Positions 1-12,894 are shown, numbered from the stretch's first letter. The stretch is 64,000 nucleotides of DNA from Datnioides undecimradiatus (GCA_008933995.1 WARS01000033.1:9376287-9440286), one strand, 5' to 3'. Made by a program: numbers and translations. Notes: a model not told the origin generated them from the letters alone.

Positions 1-286
1 GAGGGGTTTTGAATTAAATTATAATTGCTTGTAAAGCTCAAGTGAAGAGTGATCATATGATGTTAAAATAACTCTTTTGAGGAGGCAATTACTGAGTTTT
101 ACCTCAGAGGTTCCTTTTTAAGCTCTGCAGCTGAATACAGGTGCAAGAATTTAATTAGACTTTAGTTTTAACTAGGTGGCCGAATGTGGGGGACGTTTGG
201 GCATCCCACAGCTGATTCAATGCAGCCTTTAACTGTTCACTGGGGAAAACAACCAAATGGTTAAAAAAAACATTTGGGAGACTCAC

Positions 287-3200
287 CTTGTTTCCAGAGG
301 GGTCCTTGCCTTTTCCCTCCTCAGCGACATGGAAGCGGAGGTTCTCCAGCAGGATGACTGATCCGGCGGCGGGATCGGCGCAGGCGGCTTCCACCTCTGG
401 GCCCACACAGTCCTTCAGGAAGGTGACGTCCCTGCAGAGTCACAGAGGACCAGCGAGAATGCAATGTAATGTTTTCTAAACTATTGTATTACAGTCCTAA
501 TGGAAGAAACTCTGACTTCTTACAGATGGAGCCACCACTTTGTTATGATTTAATCATACCATATGGTTAACTGGACACAATGAACTAGGAAGCAGTTCAA
601 GTTGGACTGAAAAGCTTAAAGGTAGCTCCACTCAGACCTTTCTGTGTACATCTCACTAAAGAAAAGCAATAGCCATTAAAGGTACATCCACTCAGTTACC
701 GCCTCTCTGTGAGGTAGCTGTCACTGTTACTTCTGGATGATGCAGGAAGTACACGATAGCTCTCCTACAGCAATATCACAGCTGGCTTTTATTTTGAGGG
801 TTACCCGCTGTAACCACCACCAGCCAAAGGTATCTGCAATTCAACCATGTTAAGGATTATGACTTTCATTTCTTTAATACAAAAACATATATAGTCAAGC
901 TACTTACTTCCCAAGCAGGGTCTTGAGCTCGGCGGCGACGGGCTCCAGGGAGTATTTCTCAGGCACGAAGTTTCCGTCAGGACGGCCCAGATGGCTCATC
1001 AGCACGACTGATTTAGCCCCGTTGTCCAGGCAGTGCTGGATGCTGGGAACAGCTGCCTTGACTCTGAAAAAAATCAACAGAAAACTTCAGCTAAGCCATC
1101 CCTAACCCTTCTATGTTATTAATTAACATGAAGTGTAGAGAAACATAGATCTTTTTTGTGCGTGTATTTGTTAAAAGAAGCTGAATCATTTCCGTGAGCT
1201 TCAAGAGTTCAGGTTTCTAATGTTTTCTTGAAGAAGATAAAAAACTGGCTTCAGAAATTATTACGACTTTACCTCTGGTTATTTGTGATCTGCTTGTCCT
1301 TCATGGGAACATTGAAGTCAACTCTGAAAGAGAAAAACAATTAATTTGCAAAAAGAAATAAAGAAACAGAAAATGGACTACACACAGGTTTTTTCAACTT
1401 CCATGGGTGTTCTTGAGCTGTGACTCAAACATGTCAAATATTTACAGGGTAGAACGAGGCTTTCGGTCAATGTATACTTTCTGCATCTGGACTGTAAACT
1501 GCACCTTACACAGCCACTGATATGACTCTGTACATATTTATTTCTGGACAATAACTGCCCCACTGCTCTCTTGTTTTTCTTATGGTCAGAGTAACACAGC
1601 ACCCAGGGTGGCAGTAATTTAGGTTAGCTCCCTTCAAATTCTTTGACTAGTTGTAAACAGTGCGGTTAGCAGACCCTGATCGTGTTGACTAAAATGATAT
1701 GACCATGTGTCTTCATTCAAAGAGAGGGTAGACACCTTTGATTCACACGCTGGGAGAAATGCACCATAATGTAATGACTTCAACTTTTGAAATGCTGGAA
1801 AGTCAAAAACGTCTTTTTTGGAAGCTCAAGAACATTTTAACCCGGGTTTCTTTTCATTTCTGAGCAAGTGCATCCACCACACAGAGCCCATTTCAGAGCC
1901 ATTACAATCACTTCAATCGATTACACAACATATTACTGCATTGCATTGTGGTAACGGTATGATAATTAGGCGTTAGTATAAAAAGGCAGTCAACTAAGAC
2001 ATGTTCAGACATCTATCTTATTATTATAAGTAAAGGCTTTTATCCAAAAAAAGCCTTTTCACTGGCATCATTAGTGCCCTTGTGTTTCCCCTCCCACTGT
2101 GCTGGTTGCACATGCAGCGATGCACGCTTGCAGCTCAGGAGAACATGCTGCATCCCTCGTACTCCAGGCTGTTACATCACTGCCTCACTCCCCTCCCTCC
2201 ACTCCCTCCTCTCTCCGTCTGAGGACCTGATGCATTGAGACACATGATCAGCCTGCACACACACGCACATAGCCATTATAACAGCAATCCATTGTCTCAG
2301 CCTGAAACACAGTAGTCAGCAATTCACTGGCTCAACAGCTCCCGCACACAGACGATCATCTAACAGCTTCAGTATTTTTCCACTCTTATGTTGCTCCATC
2401 TGTTGCTCTTGAGTGTGGATCTGCATGAAAGGGAGGCTTTTGCTCCGTCGTCTAAGCAAACACACGCTTGACACAGACATTTCTCAGAGAGTCAGAGCTG
2501 CTCTAGAGGCAGAAACAAGCTCGTTGGATGAGTTAAACCGTGCTGAGTGAAGCCAAAGAACTGCAGCACAGGCTTACTACAGGCTAACTGCAACCACAAA
2601 ATCCAATGAATGAAAAAAAACACTTAATGATGTCACAGTAAGCTGTACGATGGGAATAGTGAGTGTGTGTGATGCCTGTCAGGAAGTCTTTTTCTGGCCT
2701 CTGATGGATTTGGCTGCTGAACAGATTTCTGTCAGGCACTACCGGGTTTCTGCAGCAACGTCCCGCCTTCCCTCTTTTTAATTCTGGACCAGCAGTTCCC
2801 ACAATGCACTTTGTCTGAAGCTGGGAGCTCAGAAAACATACACACAGCAAGCTATGACAGGCCCTGGGTGTGATACAAAACAACCTACCATCTCTACACA
2901 GAGACAGAGAAACTCAACTTCAAGTGAATATGACCCTTAAACACCGAGCATGTGCTGCTGCTGAACCTTGTCCTATGCTGCCTGTCGTTGCATCACCAGC
3001 TGAGCAAACCAAAGTGGCTCTTTGACATTTCCACAGAGGGTGTCAGTTACATGTGCACTTTCATCGTCAATGGCCATCACAGTGTCTGGAAACATCCAGC
3101 AAGTAAATGGCAATTAATACTTGACTAGAGCACTGTTTTAGGTTCTGTTCACTTAAGCAGCAGGACATCCATCAGGCTAAAGAGATTGTACTTTGACTGG

Positions 3201-3977
3201 ACAGGAAGGGATTAAAACCTACTGGGACTACACTGCCTTCGAGCAAGGCACTAAGTCGGCTTGTTGCCTCAAGACGACCGGTGCTGAATCAGTAGATGAA
3301 TAGGTTGACCTACGCGATCCAATCACTTCCTCAAGAGAATTAATGAAGAGCAATTACGAAAAATTTGATGTTTGCAAGACGCAACATTTCCTGCCTTCAC
3401 TTCCTGCAGTTTAAGGGCATCACTAGATCGCAGCTAGATCTAACAATTACCATTAACGTCAAGGTTTTCCAGTCAAATCCAAAAAAACCCTAACTTATAT
3501 TAGTGATGCAGTATGGCGCATATATTGCATTTTATGACAGCATGAACAGTTTATTATTGCGGTGATGTTGATTTACTTTTATCTAAAAGGTGTGACTGAT
3601 GGACTAACGTGACTGTACAGATGCAGTCGGTTGCATCCATGCAGCATCTCCTCACGGGCACGTAACATGGATGGAAAACGTGACAACCAACAAGTTCACT
3701 TCCTGTCCTCTACCCAATGGTCTGAGCTGACTCACACAGTCTAAACCATCACGTCTGCGTCTTCACATCAACACAGTGGGAGTGCCAATGAGTTTGCGTC
3801 CACAGGAAGGATATGTTCGCGAACCAGACCGTCTCCAAAATGTATTTTAGGTGGCCAATGTCAAATAATCCCATTACCGATTAGCCGCGACAGCTAGGAA
3901 GTAAACGCTCACCTCATAATGACCCGCTTCCCCTTGACGTCCACCTTGTCCAGGGTGAGTTTGTTAGACAGAGACAT
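287..3977 (-). CDS. pgk1: Phosphoglycerate kinase 1, N-terminal part (coding exons 1-4, runs off the left edge)
   Basis: Cytosolic glycolytic enzyme that transfers phosphate from 1,3-bisphosphoglycerate to ADP. Four coding exons are visible: 3913-3977, 1273-1323, 908-1063 and 287-431. Their lengths of 65, 51, 156 and 145 nt join in phase (2, 2, 2, 0) and match the exon sizes I recall for vertebrate PGK1. They encode the first 139 of about 417 residues, starting [16 protein letters not shown]. Family motifs seen are VDFNVP (substrate-binding Asp and Asn), SHLGRPDG (basic patch for the phosphoglycerate) and LLENLRFH. All introns are GT-AG. The start is the first ATG after a GC-rich leader and agrees with the family. 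Exon 5 onward lies beyond base 1; nothing in 1-286 resembles it, so those bases are intron 4. Intron 1 (1324-3912) holds no further exon that I can see. The next gene, cox7b, lies upstream in the same orientation. Confidence 0.97.
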
Positions 3978-4039
3978 GTTGGCTGTTTCACTGGATCTTT
4001 CCTTCACCTTCCTTGCTGGGTCTCCTCCGCTTCCTTCGG

Positions 4040-4200
4040 CTGGTTAGCTACCGAATGACAGAAGTGACCTTAGCACGGAGCGGAGGAACAGCGACAGGGC
4101 CGGACAGATCACGCCCCCTGCAGCGGATTGGCTAAAGCTTCGCAGATGATTGGCTAGCTGTTCTCTGACGTAGCGCGCGCTCTCCTGATGACTTTACCTC
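4040..4200 (-). promoter_or_regulatory. pgk1 promoter region
   Basis: GC-rich stretch just upstream of the pgk1 start codon. It carries two inverted CCAAT boxes (ATTGG at 4127-4131 and 4149-4153), a GC/GCGTG-type element around 4111-4120 and a TGACGTA element followed by alternating GC near 4168-4180. CCAAT, GC boxes and hypoxia-response cores are usual in PGK promoters. The start site itself is inferred, not seen. Confidence 0.55.
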
Positions 4201-4856
4201 AATAGTGATACCGAAATGAACGAAGTACAGTTCCTCAGGCACAATCCAGTTGCTTCCAAATGATAATATATTAGACAACTACCTATCAACATTGTATTGT
4301 TCCACAGAAGAAAATTCACAAACTACATAGGAGTATATAGTAATATGTATAAATAAATAAAAACAGCCACATTTAACTATTGTGATATTAACGTAGTGCG
4401 CAAAATGTATTCACACACAAATAATCATTATCCAACAGCATGGGTTTCTGAATTTCTGAAAAAAATAGTACTTTTACGTTTGTTACTTCAAATATATTTT
4501 GATGCTCATAGTTTACATAGTACTACTTGCTAGTAGCAGTACTATGGTGTCATGACATTTTTCAGTATTAGTCATAAAACCCCCCAAAACATAAATAGAA
4601 CAAGTGCTCACTGAGGAAACTAGACCATTTCAGAACAAAAATGATGTTGAATTACAACTGTTAAAGCACTGCAAGTATACATAAACATCACTTTAATAAT
4701 ATTTCATGACAATGTATTTGCTGATTTTATTTTGTATTACCGATCTTAATCTGCAAAGTAACCCATAACTTTAGGTTAATTATAATAAATCCTGTACTGT
4801 ATGCAAAGTTACACAACCTAAAAAGACAACACAGCGATCAGTAGAATCACACTTAA
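4201..4856. other. pgk1-cox7b intergenic spacer
   Basis: AT-rich spacer between the pgk1 promoter and the cox7b polyadenylation signal. I see no ORF with family resemblance, no RNA gene and no recognisable repeat in it. Confidence 0.6.
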
Positions 4857-4862
4857 TTTATT
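4857..4862 (-). terminator. cox7b polyadenylation signal (AATAAA)
   Basis: TTTATT on the plus strand reads AATAAA on the coding strand, about 113 bases after the cox7b stop codon. This is a plausible 3' end for a short 3' UTR. Confidence 0.6.
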
Positions 4863-4974
4863 TGGACAAAGTAACATGTTGGAATAAACACAGGCATTCA
4901 TTGTCTGAACATCTTATTTATCTGTACAACCAGAAGGTTTATTAGGTGGTATGCAGGTCTGCTTTAGTGGCTCA

Positions 4975-7150
4975 TCACTCCTCGGCCTCTCTCCACTCTT
5001 TGGGCATAACTTTCCCAACTGGTGAGAAATTCCAGGTGATGCCAGTCTGAGTCAGCACCTGCATAAAGACAGGAAACTGTTTTTTCAGAGCAATGCCACA
5101 CTTTTCTATTTAATATAAAGACTAAACAGTCTTATATTAATATAAAGACTAAAAAGTCTTATATTAATATAAAGACTAAAAAGTCTTATATTAAATGAAG
5201 ACCAACTCAAAATCCAGGTAGACTAATGAACTTACAGTGTCTACAGCTATTGGCTACAACTGAAAGATTAGAAAAAAGTCTTCAAAGATTCAAACACCTC
5301 AGAGAAAATGTTAGGGCTTTAATTGTGGTAATATAATAAAACACCATCAGAATGGCAGACATTTTGGTGACTGTGCTCAGTTTGCCCTCTGGTGGTGACT
5401 AAACGTGCTGATGGACAGGTTTAAAAATCATTCGATAAACCTCTGTTGCGTTATGCAACATAAAGAAGAAAAACAAAAATATAATAACTTTGCTCACACA
5501 ATATCCTTGTCAAGATATAAAAAAATGGTCACTTTTGGTTAAAGACCAGGGGCAACAGTGTCATCTAACCATTGAGACCATCTAACCATAAGATTGTTAG
5601 CTCAATTATCACTCCTCAGTGATTATTTGGTAAGTATTTGGTAAGTAAGTCTTGTTCCACCTTCAATTTTGTTGGTCAGAGCCAACCGGAAAGCAGGACT
5701 ATTCATAAGCAATCCCACCCACCTTATTTCACTTTTGTTGTTATTGTAATTGTTATCATAATCAGACTTATAAATAAATGTGACATTGCCTTACACGACA
5801 GCCCTACTTACATATGACCACACAGTTGTGCAGAAGACGGCTCCACCGATTATCAGACCAGTGCCATACTTGGAGTGGAAGTCCTGTGGGGCGGTGGATC
5901 CATGCCTCACCTGCCTTGCGGCCTGACCTGGATGACAACAATATACAATCTGCACAGTCATTACCAGCATCTATCCACAGCACTCTGACTAACTTTGATT
6001 ACGTATAGCTATGCAATTTATGTTGTTTGCATTTCTTAGTATAGATACAAAACAACTACTCAAAACAGAAGTAAAAACATAAAACAGGCATAAATGCCAT
6101 TCAATGTGCAGTTACAACAGCAATGACAGAAACTAACATGGAAATAAAGCTTGATAGTTCAATTTAAATTGTCATTATCAGTCTCAATTAACATGAGATC
6201 TCTAGCCTAGATGTTTAGCCTGGAATTCATACAAGGAACACGAGATGGCCTTGTATGACCCGACATTATACTGAGTCACCCACCAAAGATAAACCAAAGT
6301 CATGTCGGAAATTGACTTATTGGATAAAGACAAGAAGATATGCTTTTGAAAATAATTGGAATTTATGAGTTGAACAAGTACCAAAACCTGTTTCTATGTA
6401 AACCTACGTCTGTTCAAGTTATTGCACTGTTTACCACCAAGAAAGTAACATTTCCGATCCAGACAATACAATGTCCTACTTTTGTGAATGCCTTATTGTT
6501 CAATTTCATGAAATTGTGGGCGTTTAAACCCAAACCTGTTGTCAGGAAGAAACACTTAAGTTAATAAGAAATAACTGAATTCTCGAGATTTCAAAATGGT
6601 TTCAGTGATAGTCTGCATGCCGTAAAGGCTGTGCTTGTTTTTCCCCGTTTCTTCAGCTATCAAATTATCAAAATCTAAATTTCAAGTACTGGTGTAATGC
6701 AAATTTCCATAAATTACTGGTAAACAACGTTAAATATTAACTTATAAACAAGTCAACCTAGCTCATCTTTGTCCGAAATTGTACAGGGATTTATGTGTTG
6801 GCAAATAAAAGCTCGAAAAGAACTAAATATGGCTACGTTGAGAAATAGTTTAGCTAAATGCTGAAAGACTAACTTACAGAATATAATTCAGGGCATTAAA
6901 TAACACAGTTAACATTGCTTTAAGACGTTTCGTTGTTCTATTTGGAGTTGCTACAGTTAGCTGGCTAGCAGTATGCTGTTGACGTTAGCACGCTGACCAC
7001 GGTCACAGACCAAAGGCAGGGCGGTCAAACTTGCCGTCGACTGATATAAATATGTCACCTGACTTAAATGCATACATGCAATCTATATCTCTCCGTATAA
7101 CCAATTTCCTTACCGGTGATGTTGACCGCAGCTTTAGCAAACCGGTACAT
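4975..7150 (-). CDS. cox7b: Cytochrome c oxidase subunit 7B, mitochondrial
   Basis: Small nuclear-encoded accessory subunit of respiratory complex IV in the inner mitochondrial membrane. Three coding exons (7114-7150, 5812-5927, 4975-5058; phases 1 and 0) give 78 residues, close to the roughly 80 of the human precursor. Residues 1-25 form an amphipathic, Arg/Lys-rich presequence (MYRFAKAAVNITG...). DFHSKYGTG precedes one hydrophobic membrane span (GLIIGGAVFCTTVWSY). The C-terminus TWNFSPVGKVMPKEWREAEE is the COX7B signature (human: NLSPVGRVTPKEWRNQ). The ATG at 7150 is the first in the leader and opens the presequence. Splice sites are GT-AG. It lies head-to-tail with pgk1, which is also a neighbour on human Xq21.1. 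Confidence 0.96.
5111..5194. repeat. Three tandem copies of a 27-bp palindromic unit
   Basis: Three near-identical 27-bp units start at 5111, 5138 and 5165, in cox7b intron 2. Each unit contains the inverted repeat AAGACT / AGTCTT separated by four or so A-rich bases and flanked by TATA on both sides. Every unit can therefore fold into its own small hairpin. Confidence 0.9.
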
Positions 7151-7450
7151 GTTGTCTAGCCTGGTGTCTCCAGATACCCTTGAAGCACGGAAGAGTAATA
7201 TGGCTGTCGCACGTAGGCACAGCGGAAGTTACGATCGCCGATGTGAGCATGCGCCGAGCGGAAAGACACATTGTAAGTGTAAAATGGGAGTAAAATAGAC
7301 ACTTTCAAACTTTGTTTTAGTGGGTCACATGCTCAAATTAACGTCTAGTTGTTTCTGTTACAAATACAATGTCCTTCACAACAATTAAAGCAAATCTTGG
7401 CCGGGATGTTCTTTAACAAAAGACTAATTATTGTGCTCACATTGCACCGT

Positions 7451-7561
7451 GTCAGGATGGCCGAGTGGTCTAAGGCGCCAGACTCAAGGATAAACTCCTT
7501 CCGCATACACGGGTATTCTGGTCTCCGAATGGAGGCGTGGGTTCGAATCCCACTTCTGACA
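7451..7561 (+). tRNA. tRNA-Leu (anticodon CAA) with an intron
   Basis: The acceptor stem GTCAGGA pairs with TTCTGAC, and the discriminator is A at 7561. The D arm (TGGCCGAGTGGTC, also A box), a long class II variable arm and the T arm (GGTTCGAATCC, B box) are all present. The anticodon CAA is at 7485-7487. The anticodon stem pairs CCAGA (7478-7482) with TCTGG (7517-7521), leaving a 27-base intron at about 7489-7515 after the purine 3' of the anticodon, the standard position. The spliced product is 84 nt. A TTTT pol III stop follows at 7565-7568. Outside the intron it matches vertebrate tRNA-Leu(CAA) almost base for base, so it looks functional. Confidence 0.97.
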
Positions 7562-8027
7562 CATCTTTTGTTTCATTTACTTACCCAGAATCCCAACATC
7601 GGTACAATGTCAAATACTCCGTACTCACCCAGGTAACAATTTAAAGGCTTGGTGCATGAAATAGTCGTACTGCGCTGAACAGACCCAAGGCCAATATATC
7701 AGTCACTTAGTCGATAGGAAAGCGGCCACCATCTCATGATGGTAAAATTACGCTATATTTTGTGAAAACCAAAAAAATATAGCCCAGTTATGACCTAACT
7801 TCTAATCACCACAAATACAAACGAACCAACATTTGACTAAGAATACAGTACTGTTAGAAAAGGAGAAAAAGAACTATATTAATTTTAAATATTATAATGA
7901 GAAACAGGTAAATTGCATTAAACATCTCTGGTAATGTGACTTCATTTTTACTACACAGTCTGAAGATTATACATTTTAAAGTACTGAAAGAAATTGACTG
8001 ACAACTCTTATTTTTTAAATAATTTTG
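7562..8027. other. Spacer between the tRNA and the pgrmc1 3' end
   Basis: AT-rich DNA with no gene or recognised repeat that I can see beyond the tRNA terminator. Confidence 0.5.
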
Positions 8028-9612
8028 TTTATTAAATCAAAATATTATTTTTAAAGATCATAACAGTATTATGACATTTATCTCATGTATATACATGCAT
8101 ACTGAAATGGTTCCCTCACTGAGTCTGTGTTTTTAGAAGGTGGCTGATCTCTCTATTCATTTGACATGGGATGACGGCAGCAAAGAAACATATAAACACG
8201 ATTTAGCGTATTTGTCTACAGTAAGGAAAACAGCAAGTATTGAAAATAATATTTCCAAAAATAAATGTTTAAGTCTTAGTCGTTGTGGATTTAGTGTCAA
8301 CAAGAGTGAAAAAACACCTTAGCTGAATGAGCATTAACTTATACTCAGCTTTCTTAGAGCTTAAAATATCTGCTAAAAAAGATAATAGAAATAATAATAG
8401 TAGAATATTTTTGAATGCCACCAAAAGTGATAATGTCTCAGAACAGAAATCAACACTGAGACAAACCTATCAGGGAACAAGGCAGCTCAGATCAGCAGAT
8501 GGATTTGATGAGGTGGAACATTAAACAAGCATGTGCACGATCATCTTCTTTAAGCTTGAAGGCAAAAAAAGAGAAAAGTTTGGGGCATTTTACACTTTAA
8601 TGATGCTAAATAAAGACAGACATGGTAAAGCTGGTACATGTGGCTGACAGAGCTGATCAAGAGAAAGTACTTCTTCAAAGAGATCTGTTTAGCAGTGTTT
8701 ATGTGAAGACATCTTTAATGTCTGTAAATCATCAGCTCATCAGCATTTAGTCCAATCAGCTGCGGTGTGCCCCTGTTTAAGGAAGTCTACAGGATTTTTT
8801 CTTGCCCCGGTATTATTTTCATAAGTGTGTCCATCCTGACTCTGAGCCATGGTGGATTAGCTCTTGTCGCAACCTGCTAGGTTTTCAGGGAGACTTGCTG
8901 ACTTCCCCAACTAGCTTCACTTTTTGAGTTTGTGTGTCCTGAATCTCTGTAACAGAGTTGGCTTGTGCAAATTTAGCAAGACCAATAATCCACACAGATG
9001 CAATCATGAGAATAAGATCCAGGTTTAAAAAGTACAGTGACTTTACTTATGCCAGACCCTCAATATATTTTTTTCCTCAATGTTGAATGAAATTACTTCC
9101 TGAGATGTTCTCTTCTGATGCAAGCCGAGCCAAATCCTGGTTAAAAGGAATGTGTGCAGCCTGCAGTACTCTGGCTGTGATTTTAACAAAGTGTGCAACA
9201 GAGCTGTGGACAGACTCTTAGCCATGATGTGCTGTTAGTGAGGTGAAGCTGATCTCCCTCATTTGACTAGCTGCAACCTACATGTGATATGTCACATACC
9301 ATCACTAACTTCATAAAATGTTGGAATTGGTCCGATCCATTTTAACAAATCTAAATTCTACCAACATTATGCAGCTCTACATCTGGATCCAGTACGTTTA
9401 ACAGTTGATGCCAACTGACCTTCAAATAAGATTAACGAAAGTAAATGGAATTAAATTGGCATATATAATCCAGGATTGTGATGGTCCAAAAATACAGCAA
9501 CTTTTACAGAAGATGTGAGATTTTTCTGTGAATGGCCCTGACAAGCATCAGCCATCAAAATTACAAACATTAAGGCATCAATCAGTTTTCCCTCTTGGTC
9601 ACGTTTCATTTT
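8028..9612 (-). other. Probable pgrmc1 3' UTR
   Basis: The region follows the pgrmc1 stop codon on the minus strand and has no ORF of note. An AATAAA signal on the minus strand (TTTATT at 8028-8033) could end a 1.6-kb 3' UTR. The extent is inferred only. Confidence 0.4.
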
Positions 9613-12600
9613 CTAGTCTGCCTTTTTGTCTTTCCCTTCCTCGTCGTCTGTGTACTCTGTGGGCTCCTCTCCGGGTTTCAGGAGCTTGCCGATGTAGTCA
9701 TATTTGACTGCAATGGGGGGAAAATAGAAAGAATGATGAAATTACATACAGCCTCAAAGACAACAAATTGTCAGACGGACATTCAAGGACAAACATGGAA
9801 TCCTAACAGCCAAGGTCCTTCCTAGGTTTTGTAGCTTTCCTAGGATTCTTTCATGTAACACTGTTTTCTTTTCAAGCCAAATATCTAGTCATAAATATCT
9901 GTTTATTTTATCTATGAATGAAACCAAATTTGTTGGATCAAGGGCTGGTAATAAGGGCCTTTCAAAAAAAATCCTCAATTTTCCAGTAAATAAATTTAAA
10001 AAATATGGATTTAAAATTCACTCTAGACCGTTGCCACTTCATTTTCATAGTGTATCAAAATATTGAAATGCAAATACTGTTCTAATGAATTTAAATAAAA
10101 AATTTGACTCTTTTCCTGCTGAATTATTAATATAATAAGATGTATAAATTATTATTATTACTCTGCACAGGTGTTACAAAAAAGTTTCTTCCAGCCATCA
10201 TGTAAGATTTTCAGTAAATTGTGTAGCCCATTACAGTGTGTTGTTATTATATTGTTATCAGATTGCATCAATTCCTTGCCAATTACGGATTCATCCAATA
10301 TTTTTTTACACTGAACATTTAACTGCACCACATCTCTTACTCACAGGTGAACTGAGTCTCCCACTCAGAGAGGCTCTCCTGCTGCATGGCGTTCAGGTCG
10401 GACAGGTCGTCGTGTTCATCTTTCAAAGCATCCTTCTCCAAGCAGAACGTAGCAAGACCTCTGGAGGCATCTCTGCCTGCAAACACTCCATATGGCCCCT
10501 CTGCAAAAGAGTAAAGACACACAGGGCAGACAGTAAGCTGGAAGCACAAGCTGATCTTTTCCTCTCTAGTAGCATGATATTGAACTGGGCATCCACGTTT
10601 CCAAAAAGATACATACCCAGAAAGAAATCTACAATTTTCCAATAAAAAGATCAAAACAACCAGCTCTGATTGACTTTACCGATTGTAAATATTGTCTGAT
10701 TAGCCAAAGCCTGATCTTCTCCTTCTGTGCCAGAGAGCTTCACTGTTGTCCAAACACCAGTAAAAACACATTAATGAGCTTCAGTGTTGCGGTTACACAG
10801 ACACAAGGACTTATTTATTACAATGAACTTGAACACATTTGACTCCAACCTACATACGCCTACCTGCTACTGGAAATACTCACAAGAGCGCTTAATGAGT
10901 ATTTGGCCACTGCTGAAAATAGTCTCAGATAAATGAACTATTTTCTTGTGTTTTGAGTTAAGTTTGTACAAAATACAGTGCAGATTGTTTCAGGAAATGA
11001 CTGGGCCTAGTTAAAAAAAAAAGAAAGAAATGTATTTATGTGTTTGTGGTGATTTTTAATATTTCTGTCTTCTGCGGGGTTGGGGCTGAGTGCCACAGAC
11101 AAAGGCGGTGGCAGTGTTTATCATTTTTTTCTTCACTGAGCCAACAGCTGTGGACAGATTTATATCGTCTAAATTCCTATCAGAAAAACAGCAAGAACTT
11201 CTGGCCTCGGGGATTGGTGTACCGTGTTTGCGTGACAGTGAAATAACATGTTGGCCAGAGGTTACACGCTACAGAGGTTACAATCTGAGATAAGATAAAA
11301 AATTGAGATGTGTAACTCTGCATCTGTTTCCAGGTAGCACCATGGGGCATGACAGAGCAAAATTTTCCTAGAGAGGCCTGGAGATGATGAAAGGTTGAGA
11401 CAGGTGCCTTACTAGAGAAAAATCCCAGTTTAGCTGCAAGGAACAACTGATTAACTGTGCAGTTTTCAGATAAATGAATGACTCAGATCAGTGTTTGCAT
11501 GTGTGATGCTGCTTGCCCTGAAGACATAAGACAGTAAAACAATCAGAGAACAGATAAAAGAACTGGACTTGAACTCAAACATGCAAGCAATCAGGGTGTT
11601 TGAGGAACTCTAAGGTTGTCTTCACTGATGCTCCCAGAATTATGGTACAACTTAATTGCCACCCGTGCGGCCGCCTGTTACAGCAGCTCTCCAAGTTTTT
11701 TCCGAACTTTCTTCTTTTGCACTTTTTTATGTTTCTAGTTTAGTTTTTTTCTCAGTGTGTTCAATCTTTGAGGTCTCTATTTACACTATGGTCACCCACT
11801 ATTATCTGTCTGTTGTATATATTTATTGTCTGCTGTATATATTTCTCTTCCACTGATATATTTTTTTAAATTATTTTATATATATATATTTATATATATA
11901 GATATAGATATATATATATAGATATATAGATATATATATATATAGATATATATATATAGATATATATATATAGATATATATATATATATAGATATATATA
12001 TTTTATATTTCTATAATTGTGTACTGTTCTTCTGGCTTTTCCTGCTGCTGTAGCACTAGAAATTTCCCTGCCGGGACTAATAAGGATATCTAAATAAAAG
12101 TAAATAACCTAACATCAAGGCCTGAAAGTATTCCTGTTTTTTCAAGTTGTAGCTATTAAAGTAACAATCCAAATCAAATCATTAAATTAAAAAAAAATGT
12201 GAGGGTAGTGATTCTCCCCATTTTTCCCTGCACTTTGAAAACATGTTTTGGCCTACTGGAAGTAACTCCTTCCCACCATAGACGATCTCTGGTTTCAAGG
12301 CACAACAGCCCCTCTGTTGTGAAACGGGATCTCCAGCTAACAAAATGGGGGGTGTGACATTAGCTTCCAGTTGCAAAAATACCTCCAACCAGAAACAAAA
12401 ATCCAAATAACGTCGCATATTTGTCAATAATTTGTTGAACTGGTATCAGAGACTGAGCTCAGTTTCACAGCAAACCAACGGACATCTCGTGTGCTACCGT
12501 TTGTGACGTTACGTTCGCAAGTCGCGAGGAAGGACAACGCAGGTCGTAACACCTTAAAATTGGACGGCTGGGGTTGCAGCCCATCAAACTAACTCACTCT

Positions 12601-12864
12601 GGTCACGTCAGACACTTTCCCGTTGACAGCCATGAGGATCCTTGGATTCTGCACTCTCCATCAAAAGGCTTCAACTCTGCGGGGTAAAATCTCTTTTTTC
12701 AGCTTGGGCGGCGGTTTTCCACCTCTCCGGAGTTCTGGTTGTTTGTCTCCGCGGAAGATTTTTGTACAGGAGGAACAGGCAGAGGCGGGCAGCGTCAGAT
12801 TCGGCGGGGTAGAGATCTCCACTGAAAATTCCCCAGGATTGTCGCTACCCTCTACTTCAGCCAT
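9613..12864 (-). CDS. pgrmc1: Progesterone receptor membrane component 1; exon 1 carries several frameshifts
   Basis: Haem-binding cytochrome b5-like protein of the ER membrane that supports P450 enzymes and steroid signalling. Exon 2 (10345-10500) encodes [20 protein letters not shown] and continues through the core of the cytochrome b5 fold, including the Tyr of GPYGVF known as the haem ligand. Exon 3 (9613-9707) encodes [20 protein letters not shown] and an acidic/Lys tail. Both are open, in phase and have GT-AG sites. Exon 1 lies at about 12600-12864, starting [17 protein letters not shown]. The expected membrane-anchor and linker sequence is recognisable only by hopping between frames: there is an extra A before ATCTTCCGC, an extra A in CCAGAACTCC, a missing G near CCCCGCAGAG, an extra GA near GATGGAGAG, and more. 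The stretch that should encode GKKFYGP before the donor is absent. The wording (GVFAG, LKDE, QFTFKYDYIGK) favours PGRMC1 over PGRMC2. It is either a gene losing function or an assembly fault in exon 1. Confidence 0.8.
11866..12004. repeat. TA-rich (GATATA/TATATA) microsatellite
   Basis: About 140 bases made almost only of TA steps with GATATA interruptions, inside pgrmc1 intron 1. Copy number is likely to vary and could be misassembled. Confidence 0.9.
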
Positions 12865-12894
12865 GTTGAGTTCTGCGTCTGGCTGTGCGCGCGC

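Noticed and set aside
5111-5194. CRISPR-like array
   Set aside because: Units are contiguous tandem palindromes without spacers, in a vertebrate intron.
7349-7636. 95-codon plus-strand ORF over the tRNA
   Set aside because: It reads straight through the tRNA-Leu gene; the peptide is a by-product of tRNA sequence.
10238-10645. 135-codon plus-strand ORF
   Set aside because: Antisense shadow of pgrmc1 exon 2, whose minus-strand frame matches a known protein.
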